Of a DNA stretch of 64,000 nt, positions 56,298-64,000 are shown piece after piece. Position 1 is the first letter of the stretch. Each line of letters opens with the position of its first letter. The notes under the pieces were generated by a model, which saw only the letters and a list, made by a program, of their open reading frames with translations, was not told where the DNA came from and did not search any database. Source of the DNA: Phycisphaerae bacterium (GTDB lineage Bacteria; Planctomycetota; Phycisphaerae; Phycisphaerales; SM1A02); assembly GCA_002717655.1 (NCBI GenBank), contig PBAY01000039.1:248001-312000 (forward strand), written 5' to 3'. The translations under genes and the position numbers were made by a program.

Positions 56298-58268
56298 ATG
56301 GCAACGAACTTCTTTCAGCGGCAGCATCATGCCCGCAAGCGTACTGGACTGCTGGTCCTCTGCTTCTGCGCCAGTCTCGTCTTGATGACTGCATTGCTGT
56401 ATGCCGTCGTCATGTTCATCGTCAACATGGTCGAGTCGAAGGCTGGATCCGAAGTTGTTCAGGTCCAGTATTGGAATCTGAAGGCCTTCGGCGGCGTGGC
56501 TGGCCTGGTTATTCTCGTCGTCGGCTGTTCCAGTCTGTTCAAGATCATCCAGCTTCGATCAGGCGGCCGGGTGGTTGCCGAGATGCTGGGTGCCAAACCA
56601 CTCAATCCTGAGACTCGCAACCACAAGGAGCGTGTGGCACACAATGTGGTCGAGGAGATGGCGATTGCCAGTGGCACGCCGGTGCCGCCGGTCTACATTC
56701 TGGAAGACAGATCGATCAATGCATTTGCTGCAGGTTGGTCAGTCAACGATGCTGTGGTCAGCCTGAATCGCGGAACCATCGAGAAACTGAGTCGTGATGA
56801 ACTTCAGGGTGTCGTCGCTCATGAATTCAGTCACATCTTCAACGGCGACATGAGGATCAACATCAGGCTGATCGGAGTCATCCATGGGCTGCTGGTTCTG
56901 GGTACCACGGGATGGATTCTGATGCGGTTCATCGGCCCCGCGCTGATGGGGTCGGGAAGGCGATCATCATCAAAGGACAATGGGGCGGCCATCGGTCTGG
57001 GGATCATGCTCTTCGGTCTGGTGCTCATGATCTGTGGATTCGTCGGCATGTTCTTCGGCCGCCTCATTCAAGCCGCGATATCGCGGCAGCGGGAGTTTCT
57101 TGCTGATGCGTCGGCGGTGCAGTACACCCGGAATCCCGACGGGATCGGCGGGGCACTTCGCAAGATCCAGTCGATCGGACGGATGAGTGAGGGTGAAGTC
57201 GCGGAAAAGGCGTCGGATATCAGCCACATGTTCTTCACCAAGGCCATGAATTCGATGTTTGCGACCCATCCGCCGATTGCCGAACGCATTGCTCGTGTCG
57301 AAGGGATTCCTCTTGATCAGGTCGAACAGCAACTGCTCCAGGATCGCATGAACGAGTCCCGCCAGTCGACACGGTCGGTCGAGTCGGCATCACCCACCGC
57401 GCTTGATCGTCAGAAGCTGGCTCAGGAAGTCCTGGGAACGGTCGTGATGGGTTCCATGCTGCATGAATCACTCGACAAGATCGGAACGGTTGACGAGGCA
57501 AGCCTGAATCGTGCCAGGGAGATCATGCAGAAGATTCCCGAGCCGCTGCTTGATGCAGCACACTCCATGGCGACGGCTCGTCTGGTCGTCATCTGTCTGA
57601 TTCTGGAGCAGAGCAGGGAAGAACGCGAACTCCAGTGGAAGCAACTCAACAGAGAACTTTCCGACTCGGAGTGCCGGCTGGCTCGATCAATCGAAACACA
57701 GGTGGATGATCTGGATCCATGGGCTCGTATTCCTCTGCTTGATCTCTGCATTCCATCGCTGGCTCAACTCAGTGAACGGCAGTATCAGCAGTTCCGGGAT
57801 CTGCTGGATCGTCTGATCCGCATCGACGGCCGCATTGACCGGTGGGAATGGGTCGTGGATACGATTCTGGATCGTCATCTCGAAGAGCGTTATCACAAGC
57901 CCGGAGCGGAAAGACGGGCCCGGAGCAAGCTGGCGATTGCCAGAGAAGCCGTGATCACCGTCATTGGAACGCTGGCCTGTGCAGGAGCCGATGATGAAGG
58001 CATGGCTGCCAATTCATTCGAAGCGGGCATGAAGCATCTTGACTGGCAGGCCTCCCTGCCGGATCCATCCACGCTTGGCCTGCGGAGTCTTCGTGGGGCG
58101 CTCAAGCAACTGCGTGCCGTGAGATTTGAAGATCGAAGAGACTTCCTCGGTGCCTGTGAGATCTGCATCCTTCAGGATGGAAAGACCACGGTCGAGGAAG
58201 CTGAAACGCTTCGTGCGATTGCGGAATCAATCGACTGTCCGATGCCCGTCCTGGTTCCGCAGATCTAG
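56298..58268 (+). CDS. M48 family (HtpX-like) membrane zinc metalloprotease with long C-terminal extension
   Basis: A 656-residue protein about twice the length of HtpX. Two TM helices (about 17-40 and 55-78) precede the zinc motif H175-E-F-S-H179 in GVVAHEFSHIFNGDM, with the third ligand glutamate near 265 in SRQREFLADASAVQYTRNPDGIGGALRKI; two further hydrophobic segments lie between them. After FATHPPIAERIARVEG (about 345) comes a 300-residue helical extension ending LKQLRAVRFEDRRDFLGACEICILQDGKTTVEEAETLRAIAESI, which looks like a TerB-type fold. It probably degrades damaged or misfolded membrane proteins, with LemA as partner. Its stop codon overlaps that of the convergent M24 peptidase as CTAG. 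Confidence 0.9.
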   Translation: MATNFFQRQHHARKRTGLLVLCFCASLVLMTALLYAVVMFIVNMVESKAGSEVVQVQYWNLKAFGGVAGLVILVVGCSSLFKIIQLRSGGRVVAEMLGAKPLNPETRNHKERVAHNVVEEMAIASGTPVPPVYILEDRSINAFAAGWSVNDAVVSLNRGTIEKLSRDELQGVVAHEFSHIFNGDMRINIRLIGVIHGLLVLGTTGWILMRFIGPALMGSGRRSSSKDNGAAIGLGIMLFGLVLMICGFVGMFFGRLIQAAISRQREFLADASAVQYTRNPDGIGGALRKIQSIGRMSEGEVAEKASDISHMFFTKAMNSMFATHPPIAERIARVEGIPLDQVEQQLLQDRMNESRQSTRSVESASPTALDRQKLAQEVLGTVVMGSMLHESLDKIGTVDEASLNRAREIMQKIPEPLLDAAHSMATARLVVICLILEQSREERELQWKQLNRELSDSECRLARSIETQVDDLDPWARIPLLDLCIPSLAQLSERQYQQFRDLLDRLIRIDGRIDRWEWVVDTILDRHLEERYHKPGAERRARSKLAIAREAVITVIGTLACAGADDEGMAANSFEAGMKHLDWQASLPDPSTLGLRSLRGALKQLRAVRFEDRRDFLGACEICILQDGKTTVEEAETLRAIAESIDCPMPVLVPQI

Positions 58269-59416
58269 GCCCAATCCAGTCCTTCTGGAAGCGAATTGAG
58301 ATTGATCGTCCCGTCTTCGGTGACGATCACCATGTCTTCGATTCGAAGCCCTCCGATCGAGGGAGCATAGAGACCGGGTTCAATCGTCAACGCATCGCCT
58401 TTCAGGAGTACTGGTCCGCCGAAGTCCAGCAGAGGAGGTTCGTGGACGTCGAGCCCCACGCCGTGTCCGGTGCCGTGAGTCATCGCGATTCGATCATCGG
58501 CATCACCATCGGCCGGCAATCCGGAGGCGAACCCATGGGCATGAATTCTGCCGAGTGTCGCCTCATGCACCTGCTCACCGGTCACGCCTGCACGAGTGGC
58601 GGCTGTTGCAGCAGCCTTGGCATCCACGATCGCGGCATGCATCGATTCGATGATTGGCGGTACCGCACCATTGACCACACATCGAGTGCAGTCTCCGACG
58701 TACATGGTTTCCTTGTTGCGGGGGAAGACGTCGATGATGACCGGCTGTCCCGTTCGCAATGGACCTGTGCCTCGTTCATGGCAGTCTCCGCCACATCGGC
58801 CTCCGGCCACGATGCTTGGCGTGGTTTCATAGCCCAATCGAAGCAGATGAAGATCAATCAGTTCACGGATTCGTTCCGAAGTCAGATCATCACCGTCGTG
58901 CTGGAGCACACCCTCGGCATCCGGCGAGGCCGTGGCGATGAGTTCGCATGCCATGCGTATCGCTGATTCCGTATCCGACTGTGCCTGTCTCAGGAGTTCC
59001 ACTTCCTGTTCCGATTTCTGCCTTCGATCAAGAACACCGAGATCCGGGTCGTATTCGATTTCGATGCCTCGCTGTCGAATTTCATGAGTGAAACTCAGCG
59101 GGAGTGTGCGGTCGGACGTGATGGATGGGACTCCGGCCTGAGCCAGGCATTCAGCAGTGGCCTGGGCCGTTGCGGTTTCGCGGTCGCCAGAGAGGCCTCC
59201 GGCAGGGGCATAGTCGGCGGGACACTTCACGGTGTCGGCATTGGCCTTCGCCTTTGCCCGATCCATTTCGATGTCACGGAGGATCAGCAGTCGCTCATTC
59301 CGATCGCCGGTGAACTGGATCACGGCGGCGGGATCGCCGACATTGAAACGCATGGCTTGATACAGGCTCTTGTTGACGGCAGGTATGCCGGCCATCACGA
59401 TTGCGGAAGTAGTCAT
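58265..59416 (-). CDS. M24 family aminopeptidase (Xaa-Pro type)
   Basis: A 383-residue creatinase-fold peptidase. The N-terminal creatinase domain is followed by the pita-bread catalytic domain with all five metal ligands: two aspartates (VIIDVFPRNKETMYVGDCTR), a histidine (MTHGTGHGVGLDVHEPP), and two glutamates (LTIEPGLY and GLRIEDMVIVTEDG). The family removes N-terminal residues next to proline. No signal peptide is seen, so it should be cytoplasmic. The ATG at 59416 is chosen because TACACT lies at -12 to -7 and there is no ribosome-binding site; the ATG seven codons later is an alternative. Confidence 0.9.
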   Translation of the reverse strand: MTTSAIVMAGIPAVNKSLYQAMRFNVGDPAAVIQFTGDRNERLLILRDIEMDRAKAKANADTVKCPADYAPAGGLSGDRETATAQATAECLAQAGVPSITSDRTLPLSFTHEIRQRGIEIEYDPDLGVLDRRQKSEQEVELLRQAQSDTESAIRMACELIATASPDAEGVLQHDGDDLTSERIRELIDLHLLRLGYETTPSIVAGGRCGGDCHERGTGPLRTGQPVIIDVFPRNKETMYVGDCTRCVVNGAVPPIIESMHAAIVDAKAAATAATRAGVTGEQVHEATLGRIHAHGFASGLPADGDADDRIAMTHGTGHGVGLDVHEPPLLDFGGPVLLKGDALTIEPGLYAPSIGGLRIEDMVIVTEDGTINLNSLPEGLDWA

Positions 59417-59422
59417 GCGGAC

Positions 59423-59428
59423 AGTGTA
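59423..59428 (-). promoter_or_regulatory. -10 box of a leaderless promoter for the M24 peptidase
   Basis: On the minus strand TACACT ends exactly six bases before the ATG at 59416. No -35 match and no ribosome-binding site are visible. Confidence 0.5.
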
Positions 59429-59459
59429 GGTGCAACGGCTGATGGACTGTTCCAAAAGC

Positions 59460-59495
59460 GAATGCCGCCCCGAGGTGATCCCCGGGGCGGCATTC
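59460..59495 (-). terminator. Strong terminator hairpin after the large metalloprotease gene
   Basis: GAATGCCGCCCCG (59460-59472) and CGGGGCGGCATTC (59483-59495) make a perfect 13-pair stem with a 10-base loop. Read on the minus strand it follows the metalloprotease stop codon by 27 bases and is followed by GCTTTTGG, a short T-run. Confidence 0.75.
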
Positions 59496-59522
59496 AATCA
59501 ACGAAGGATTCGTGAACTCGGA

Positions 59523-62500
59523 CTATTCGTCCGTGTCATTATCTCGCATGAAACGCATACCCATGCCACCGCCGCCGCCACCGATGTCGTTGGCGTTGTA
59601 GAGGTACTGGGCTTCAAGGGAACGCTCGATCTTCGATCGGGCTTCAGCCAGATGGGCCATGGAGTAGTCGTCCATGCCCTTGGTCTTGACTTCCTTGATG
59701 TCGTCGAGAATCTGACGCAACTGCATGCGGCTCAGGTTGGAAACCGGTGCCGAAGCAGAGCCCATGCCGTTGGATGGCATGCTCATGTCGATGAGTCGAT
59801 CCACGTGCATCCGCTGCAGATTGCGGCGAAGACTGGAGATGTAGGGATTGCGATTGTCGACATCGCGACCCGGGTTCTCCTCGAGTTCCATCCAGACCGA
59901 GTCCTTGACCATGCCCATGGTCTCTGGAATGGTCAGCATGTCCTCGTCACTGTTCATGGAACGGAACTCGTTGTCGTAGACCCGCTGGAGCGTGGTTGGA
60001 TTCAGGACCTGGGAGAGCGCCATGCTCTGAACGCCTGAAATCCGACTGTGAACCGGGAAGGTCTCATCCTGCGAGAGGTAACGCATACCACCACCGTCGT
60101 ACCACTTGTCAACGGTCATGCGGTGAAGAAGATCAGGCGTCAGCCCGAAGCATTCATCATGCATCGTGTTGTCAAGTACGAAGGCCACGGCACGTCGCTG
60201 CTGTTCGGCAGGGATGTTCTCGATTGGAAGTCGACCCTCGGGATCACCCTTCTTGTCACGGTGGAGATAAGTGCCACCGATCCAGTTGGAGGCGATGCCA
60301 ACGGCTGTCGCGTGCTTGCCAAGAAGCAGTTCATAGGCCTTGCGGGCCTCTGACCAGCTTTCGCCATCCTCGACCATGTCGTCGATGATCTTCTTGCGAA
60401 GATCCTTGACGAGGAGGATCTGGGAATCAGCATAATCCAGTGGATTCTTGGCATTGTCGAAGCGACGTGCCGAGGGGTCTGGTCCCATGGTGTCTTCATC
60501 GGTCGCATAGGCCAGCTGCGGCTCAGCGACACGTTCAAGCGTCTTCTTGGGGTTGGATCCATAGCCATACTCGATGACCCAGTAGTCATAGGGGCCGAGT
60601 GTGACCATCGTGTAGTCACCCTGGTTCGCATCAACGCCATAGTTGATGTTGACGGGGAGATACTCCATCACCGAACCGGCAATGGCTTTGCCCTTCATTT
60701 CAGGGGCATTCATCTCATCCAGATCGTAGATGCGTGAACCCTTGAAGTTGTGGCGAAGACCCAGCGTATGGCCGACCTCATGCATGATGACGTCCTTGAG
60801 CTGGGGGCCGATGAAGTCCTCGGGGACACCATCGATCAGCTGGACATCACCCTTGCGTGAAGCCTTGCCCGTTCGTGCGACTGGTCTGGACTTGGTTTCA
60901 GCAGGGGCTTCTTCAGCCTCTTCATCCACCTCTTCCTCGCTCATCGCTTCTTCACCAGCGTCGCCACTGTCAGCATCTTCATCGCCCATGGCATATTCGC
61001 CTGCAGCAACTTCCATGGATACTTCTCGTGTGGCCCACAAGGTGATGGAGAATGGATCTTCATTCATTTCTCCACGAAGTTCACCATCATTCAGAGTCAT
61101 GACCAGCGGGTCATCCGATTCCTCTGCTTCAGCTGGAAGCAGTGAAAGTTCGGAGGATTCCGGTGCCCACTTGCCCGAGATCTCCTGGCTGCCCATCGGG
61201 CCCCATTCGGAGGTTCCGGTGACGGAGTTGTCAGACGCAAGCGTCAGGTCCATGGAGAAGGGGAACTCCTGGGAGTTGCCCTGAGGCCCGCTGAATTCAG
61301 CCATGCCGTTCCATGTTCCGGTGATTGGATCCGGCTTCTTTTCACCACTGTCATCCAGCTTGAGCGTGGGCTGTTGAAGATTGGTGAGCAGGTCGTAGTT
61401 CAATCGGAAGAGTGCGACGTCAAACGCCTTGCAGCAGGCATGCTGGCAGGCACCATTGATCTGACTGATCCGGCCTGACAAGCCATCAAAGGCATCGTCG
61501 CCCATGAGGGTCGGGTCAGCGGAGGTCAGCATTTCATGATGGCCGGGGAGTTGTCCACTGGCACGCATCGCCGCTTCACGGGCAAGCTTTTGGCGAACGG
61601 CATGCTTCTGGGAGTCGGGGATCAAGGTGACTCGAGGATCATATTCCGGGCGAGTCTCGAGCCAGGCATAGGTATCCGGGCCGAAGTTCTCCATGGCGAT
61701 CTGTGGAATAAGGTCTTCCCAGGTCTTGGTCCATCCGGTGATGAATCCTTCGTCCATGACGATATCAGCATCAAGAATCTGTCCTGTCTTGGGATGAACG
61801 CGGCTGGGGCCGATTGCGTAGCCCATGTCACCATTCGTCCAGAGCAGGAAGTTGTACCGGGCATCCTCAGGATCCTTGTCCATGTGGGCACCGGTCGCCT
61901 CATCCTGCTGATACACGACGATGGCGTTGTCGATTCCGACCTTTTCAAAGGCCTTGTTCCATTCGAGGATGCCATCGCGAACCCAACGGCGGTAACGAAC
62001 GGGAGTCGTATGCTCGATGTAGAACGTGATGGGTTCCTTCGGTGGACTCAGCTGAAGCTTCGGATCCGCCTTCTGCACATGCCAGCGATTGATGTATCGC
62101 TTCCATGGCGATTCATCGGAGGCATCTCCGATGTCACGGTGTGAAGTCACGAAGTAGCCAAGTCGCTCATCCGCTTCACGTGGCTTGTAGCCGGTGTTTT
62201 CAGGGATTTCACGAATGGAGTAGTAGATTGTTCCGAACTTGCCACTGCGAAGCGGCATCTCGTACGCAAGCTCGACATTGGAGGGGAAGGTCTTGGCCTT
62301 CGCAATCTTCGCGAGTCGAGTATTGGCGCCAGCGGTACGTCCGCCGAAGAACTTGGAGGACTGGTTGACGAACAGACTGGTCATGTCGATGACCGGTCCG
62401 CCCTTTGGTCCCATGCTGACGATGGGCACATCGAGGATCACCTTGTCCGTATGCACACGACGATAGCCGGACTTCGACTGGCTGTCGCCAGTTGAACGTA

Positions 62501-62909
62501 CGGCATAGTTGGGCTGAATCAGTGCCAGTCGTTTGCCGAATCTCTTCCAGTAGGCGTACATGTCACCTGCCTGGACACCAGCTTCGCTGATGCCGCCGGC
62601 GATGGTGTACGCCAGAAAGATCTTCTGTCGCTCGAAATTGCGTGGAAGTTCGGCCAGGACCTTGCCGGTCTTCTGATCAACATACAGGTTGTACATTCCA
62701 GGCTTGCCATCAGCCGTGGACACGACCTGGGTGTAGCCCTTGGAGACCGAGTCAAAGCTTGGAAAATCTGGTCTGCTGCTGCTGCCCGATCCAGGTGCCA
62801 TGATGGTTTCATCAGGCATGGCTGTTTCCTGCAGTGCAAATGCCTGGGTGGCAATCGCACTGGCGGCGATGACGCAACCCATCGTCAGCAGGCGGTTTCG
62901 AATCGACAT
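59523..62909 (-). CDS. Large exported zinc metalloprotease (DUF5117/DUF4953 type) with inserted domain
   Basis: A 1128-residue exported protein. AAGGAG precedes the ATG at 62909, and a signal peptide runs to about residue 25 (IATQAFA-L). The N-terminal DUF5117-like region includes QKIFLAYTIAGGISEAG, KVILDVPIVSMG and TFYIEHTTPVRYRRWVRDGILEWNKAFEKVGIDNAIVVYQQDE. The zinc site is H710-E-V-G-H714-T-L-G-L-R-H720, an extended HExxHxxGxxH metzincin-like motif, followed by NFKGSRIYDLDEMN. Between them, roughly residues 517-690, is an insert: a beta-rich repeat-like domain (GTWNGMAEFSGPQG, ELSLLPAE) followed by a very acidic linker (GEEAMSEEEVDEEAEEAP). Usual relatives are much shorter. The C-terminus is Gly-rich. 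It likely degrades proteins outside the cytoplasm. Confidence 0.87.
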   Translation of the reverse strand: MSIRNRLLTMGCVIAASAIATQAFALQETAMPDETIMAPGSGSSSRPDFPSFDSVSKGYTQVVSTADGKPGMYNLYVDQKTGKVLAELPRNFERQKIFLAYTIAGGISEAGVQAGDMYAYWKRFGKRLALIQPNYAVRSTGDSQSKSGYRRVHTDKVILDVPIVSMGPKGGPVIDMTSLFVNQSSKFFGGRTAGANTRLAKIAKAKTFPSNVELAYEMPLRSGKFGTIYYSIREIPENTGYKPREADERLGYFVTSHRDIGDASDESPWKRYINRWHVQKADPKLQLSPPKEPITFYIEHTTPVRYRRWVRDGILEWNKAFEKVGIDNAIVVYQQDEATGAHMDKDPEDARYNFLLWTNGDMGYAIGPSRVHPKTGQILDADIVMDEGFITGWTKTWEDLIPQIAMENFGPDTYAWLETRPEYDPRVTLIPDSQKHAVRQKLAREAAMRASGQLPGHHEMLTSADPTLMGDDAFDGLSGRISQINGACQHACCKAFDVALFRLNYDLLTNLQQPTLKLDDSGEKKPDPITGTWNGMAEFSGPQGNSQEFPFSMDLTLASDNSVTGTSEWGPMGSQEISGKWAPESSELSLLPAEAEESDDPLVMTLNDGELRGEMNEDPFSITLWATREVSMEVAAGEYAMGDEDADSGDAGEEAMSEEEVDEEAEEAPAETKSRPVARTGKASRKGDVQLIDGVPEDFIGPQLKDVIMHEVGHTLGLRHNFKGSRIYDLDEMNAPEMKGKAIAGSVMEYLPVNINYGVDANQGDYTMVTLGPYDYWVIEYGYGSNPKKTLERVAEPQLAYATDEDTMGPDPSARRFDNAKNPLDYADSQILLVKDLRKKIIDDMVEDGESWSEARKAYELLLGKHATAVGIASNWIGGTYLHRDKKGDPEGRLPIENIPAEQQRRAVAFVLDNTMHDECFGLTPDLLHRMTVDKWYDGGGMRYLSQDETFPVHSRISGVQSMALSQVLNPTTLQRVYDNEFRSMNSDEDMLTIPETMGMVKDSVWMELEENPGRDVDNRNPYISSLRRNLQRMHVDRLIDMSMPSNGMGSASAPVSNLSRMQLRQILDDIKEVKTKGMDDYSMAHLAEARSKIERSLEAQYLYNANDIGGGGGGMGMRFMRDNDTDE

Positions 62910-63161
62910 GATCAATGCTCCTTCGTCGTCGATATGGGGAGTCCCTTGCCTCCGGCAGGGGTTAAGCAATAGTACTAGGCTTGCCAAATTAGGGACTCAG
63001 GAAATCAGCCCTGAAGGCCGATTAATGGCTCTCAGGCCTGTTAAAGTCATTCGTAGGGCTTGAATCCTGCCTGTCAGGCGGGAGCCACCTCGCTGATACG
63101 TCGCTGCGGCGATCTTGTGCGGCATTTCCTGCCTACTTCTTGAACCCCCGGAGAGGTGATC

Positions 63162-63425
63162 ATGTCAGATTCGGAACAGCCCAAACTTGAACTGGAGTAC
63201 CCATGTCAATGGGAATACCGGGTCATCGGGGGTGATGAGGCTGCCATGAGAGCTGCGATCGAGGAGGTCATGGAGGGCCGTAGTCACGAGGTCATGGCCG
63301 GTGGAGCCAGTGCCGGGGGGAAGTGGCTGACGCTGATCGTCACGCTGGAAGTAGTCGACGAGGAGGAGCGGCTGGCTCTTTACGAGGGGCTGCGAAATCA
63401 CGAGGCGATCAAGATCGTCCTGTGA
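63162..63425 (+). CDS. DUF493/YbeD-like small protein
   Basis: An 87-residue protein with the compact alpha/beta ACT-like fold of DUF493 (YbeD): EYPCQWEYRVIGGDEAAMRAAIEEVM, then GKWLTLIVTLEVVDEEERLALYEGLRNHEAIKIVL. The ATG at 63162 lies five bases after GGAGAGG; a GTG six bases earlier is less likely. YbeD is a small regulatory-type protein found beside lipoylation genes in E. coli; here no such genes are near. The 252 bases upstream are shared with the divergent metalloprotease and contain a small dyad (63066-63082, CCTGCCTG/CAGGCGGG). Confidence 0.82.
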   Translation: MSDSEQPKLELEYPCQWEYRVIGGDEAAMRAAIEEVMEGRSHEVMAGGASAGGKWLTLIVTLEVVDEEERLALYEGLRNHEAIKIVL

Positions 63426-63443
63426 CAGGATCTCTTCCTGCAC

Positions 63444-64000
63444 TCAATCACGCTGTTTGAGCTGTTCTTCAATTCGAAGCAGGCTGTCGCGGATGTCATG
63501 AAGGAGATCGCTTTCGCCTTCAGCCTTGGTGACGCCTGCCGAGATCGTTCCGGTTGCTTCAGCGGCAATGTCACGTGTATTCAGAACGATGTCCCGGAAT
63601 GCTTCTGATTCCTTGATACCGATGAGTTTGACCAGTGCACCACCGGTGGTTCCGCTGGATTGGCCCGCGGTTTCAAAGCTCAGTGCATGAAGATCGAACT
63701 TTCGCATGATCGGTCCCTGAACGGAACCGACGTCGGTGATCTTCTCGAGCGGAATGGTCTTCTTGACCTTGATGAAGAGACCTTTCTTCACATGAACGGC
63801 CCGGTTGGTCAGTGTGCATTCCCAGGTATTCACGACATGCGGCCCGATGATCTTGATCAGAATCAAGGCAATCGGAACGAGGACGATGCCGACGATCGTC
63901 ATGGCCAGTCCAACCGAGGTGGACATCATCTGATAGGAGATGATGTCCTTCTTCCGGAATTCAGCTTCAAGAATGACTGTTTCGTTTCGGAATCCGGCAT
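63444..64000 (-). CDS. Bacterial PH-domain membrane protein (YdbT/bPH2-like), 5' end cut by window edge
   Basis: The frame is open from the window edge to the stop at 63444. An ATG at 63929 exists, but the upstream in-frame residues (FRNETVILEAEFRKKDIISYQ) look like the normal start of the family, so the true start is beyond base 64000. A hydrophobic segment (VGLAMTIVGIVLVPIALILIKII) precedes the PH core: NTWECTLTNRAVHVKKGLFIKVKKTIPLEKITDVGSVQGPIMRKFDLHALSFETAG. The C-terminus (SDLLHDIRDSLLRIEEQLKQRD) is a probable coiled coil. PH-domain proteins of this type sit at the membrane; their function is mostly unknown. Confidence 0.85.
   Translation of the reverse strand, partial: AGFRNETVILEAEFRKKDIISYQMMSTSVGLAMTIVGIVLVPIALILIKIIGPHVVNTWECTLTNRAVHVKKGLFIKVKKTIPLEKITDVGSVQGPIMRKFDLHALSFETAGQSSGTTGGALVKLIGIKESEAFRDIVLNTRDIAAEATGTISAGVTKAEGESDLLHDIRDSLLRIEEQLKQRD

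Noticed and set aside
63066-63082. Dyad CCTGCCTG-T-CAGGCGGG before the DUF493 gene
   Set aside because: Short, with one wobble pair and a one-base centre; possible operator but too weak to list as a separate feature.

Overview
The window looks like the chromosome of a planctomycete, most likely a marine Phycisphaerae-type organism. The evidence is the set of families that are typical of Planctomycetota and rare elsewhere: two cytochrome/DUF1549/DUF1553 (PSD1) + DUF1501 pairs, two giant PVC-type membrane-bound dehydrogenase proteins with HEAT repeats, CPRC-x2-C...CPEC zinc-ribbon membrane proteins, and a secreted protein ending in two dockerin-like calcium repeats. GC content is moderate (mid-50s % by eye). 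I see no rRNA, tRNA, CRISPR array, insertion sequence, integrase or phage gene, so this looks like settled core plus lineage-specific chromosome rather than a mobile island.

Layout. (1) 1-9027: surface polysaccharide/glycan locus. Three GT4 glycosyltransferases are followed by homologues of the four enzymes that make and load N,N'-diacetylbacillosamine (PglC, PglD, PglE, PglF types), then a UDP-sugar 6-dehydrogenase. (2) 9113-13652: a secreted dockerin-like protein, an MFS transporter and an OprB-like porin. (3) 13729-35488: a nutrient-acquisition and redox block. It holds a PSD1+DUF1501 pair, an operon of one small membrane protein and three tandem zinc-ribbon membrane paralogues, a CxxCH dehydrogenase, an SGNH protein, a dehydrogenase-HEAT-F5/8C-cupredoxin fusion, a GluR0-like ligand-gated channel, and a second DUF1501+PSD1 pair on the other strand. 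(4) 35518-39299: a two-subunit Na+/solute (acetate-type) symporter divergent from an O/P-type porin. (5) 39410-51387: central sugar metabolism. Glycogen debranching enzyme, glucose-6-phosphate isomerase and polyphosphate glucokinase lie on the minus strand. Divergent from them is an operon carrying nearly the whole pentose phosphate pathway: transketolase, an RpiB-transaldolase fusion, 6-phosphogluconate dehydrogenase, glucose-6-phosphate dehydrogenase, a histidine phosphatase and 6-phosphogluconolactonase. (6) 51388-63929: a Cache-HAMP-SpoIIE phosphatase, a large exported protein with a pilin-like tail, LemA and M48 protease, an M24 peptidase, a large DUF5117/DUF4953-type zinc metalloprotease, a DUF493 protein and a PH-domain membrane protein cut by the window edge.

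How it fits together: the porins, symporter, channel and outer redox/degradation proteins point to life on dissolved or polymeric organic matter. Sugars then enter glycogen turnover, phosphorylation with polyphosphate, and the pentose phosphate pathway. Two genome-style signals cut across the functions. A TAnnnT -10 box sits exactly at -12 to -7 of the start codon in at least six genes without a Shine-Dalgarno sequence (leaderless transcripts). Convergent gene pairs also end on shared or abutting palindromic stop codons (CTAG twice, TGATCA twice). The most unusual gene products are the RpiB-Tal fusion, the GluR0-like channel, the cupredoxin-tailed dehydrogenase, and the uncharacterised zinc-ribbon triplet operon. 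I did not find a clear-cut new defence or mobile system.
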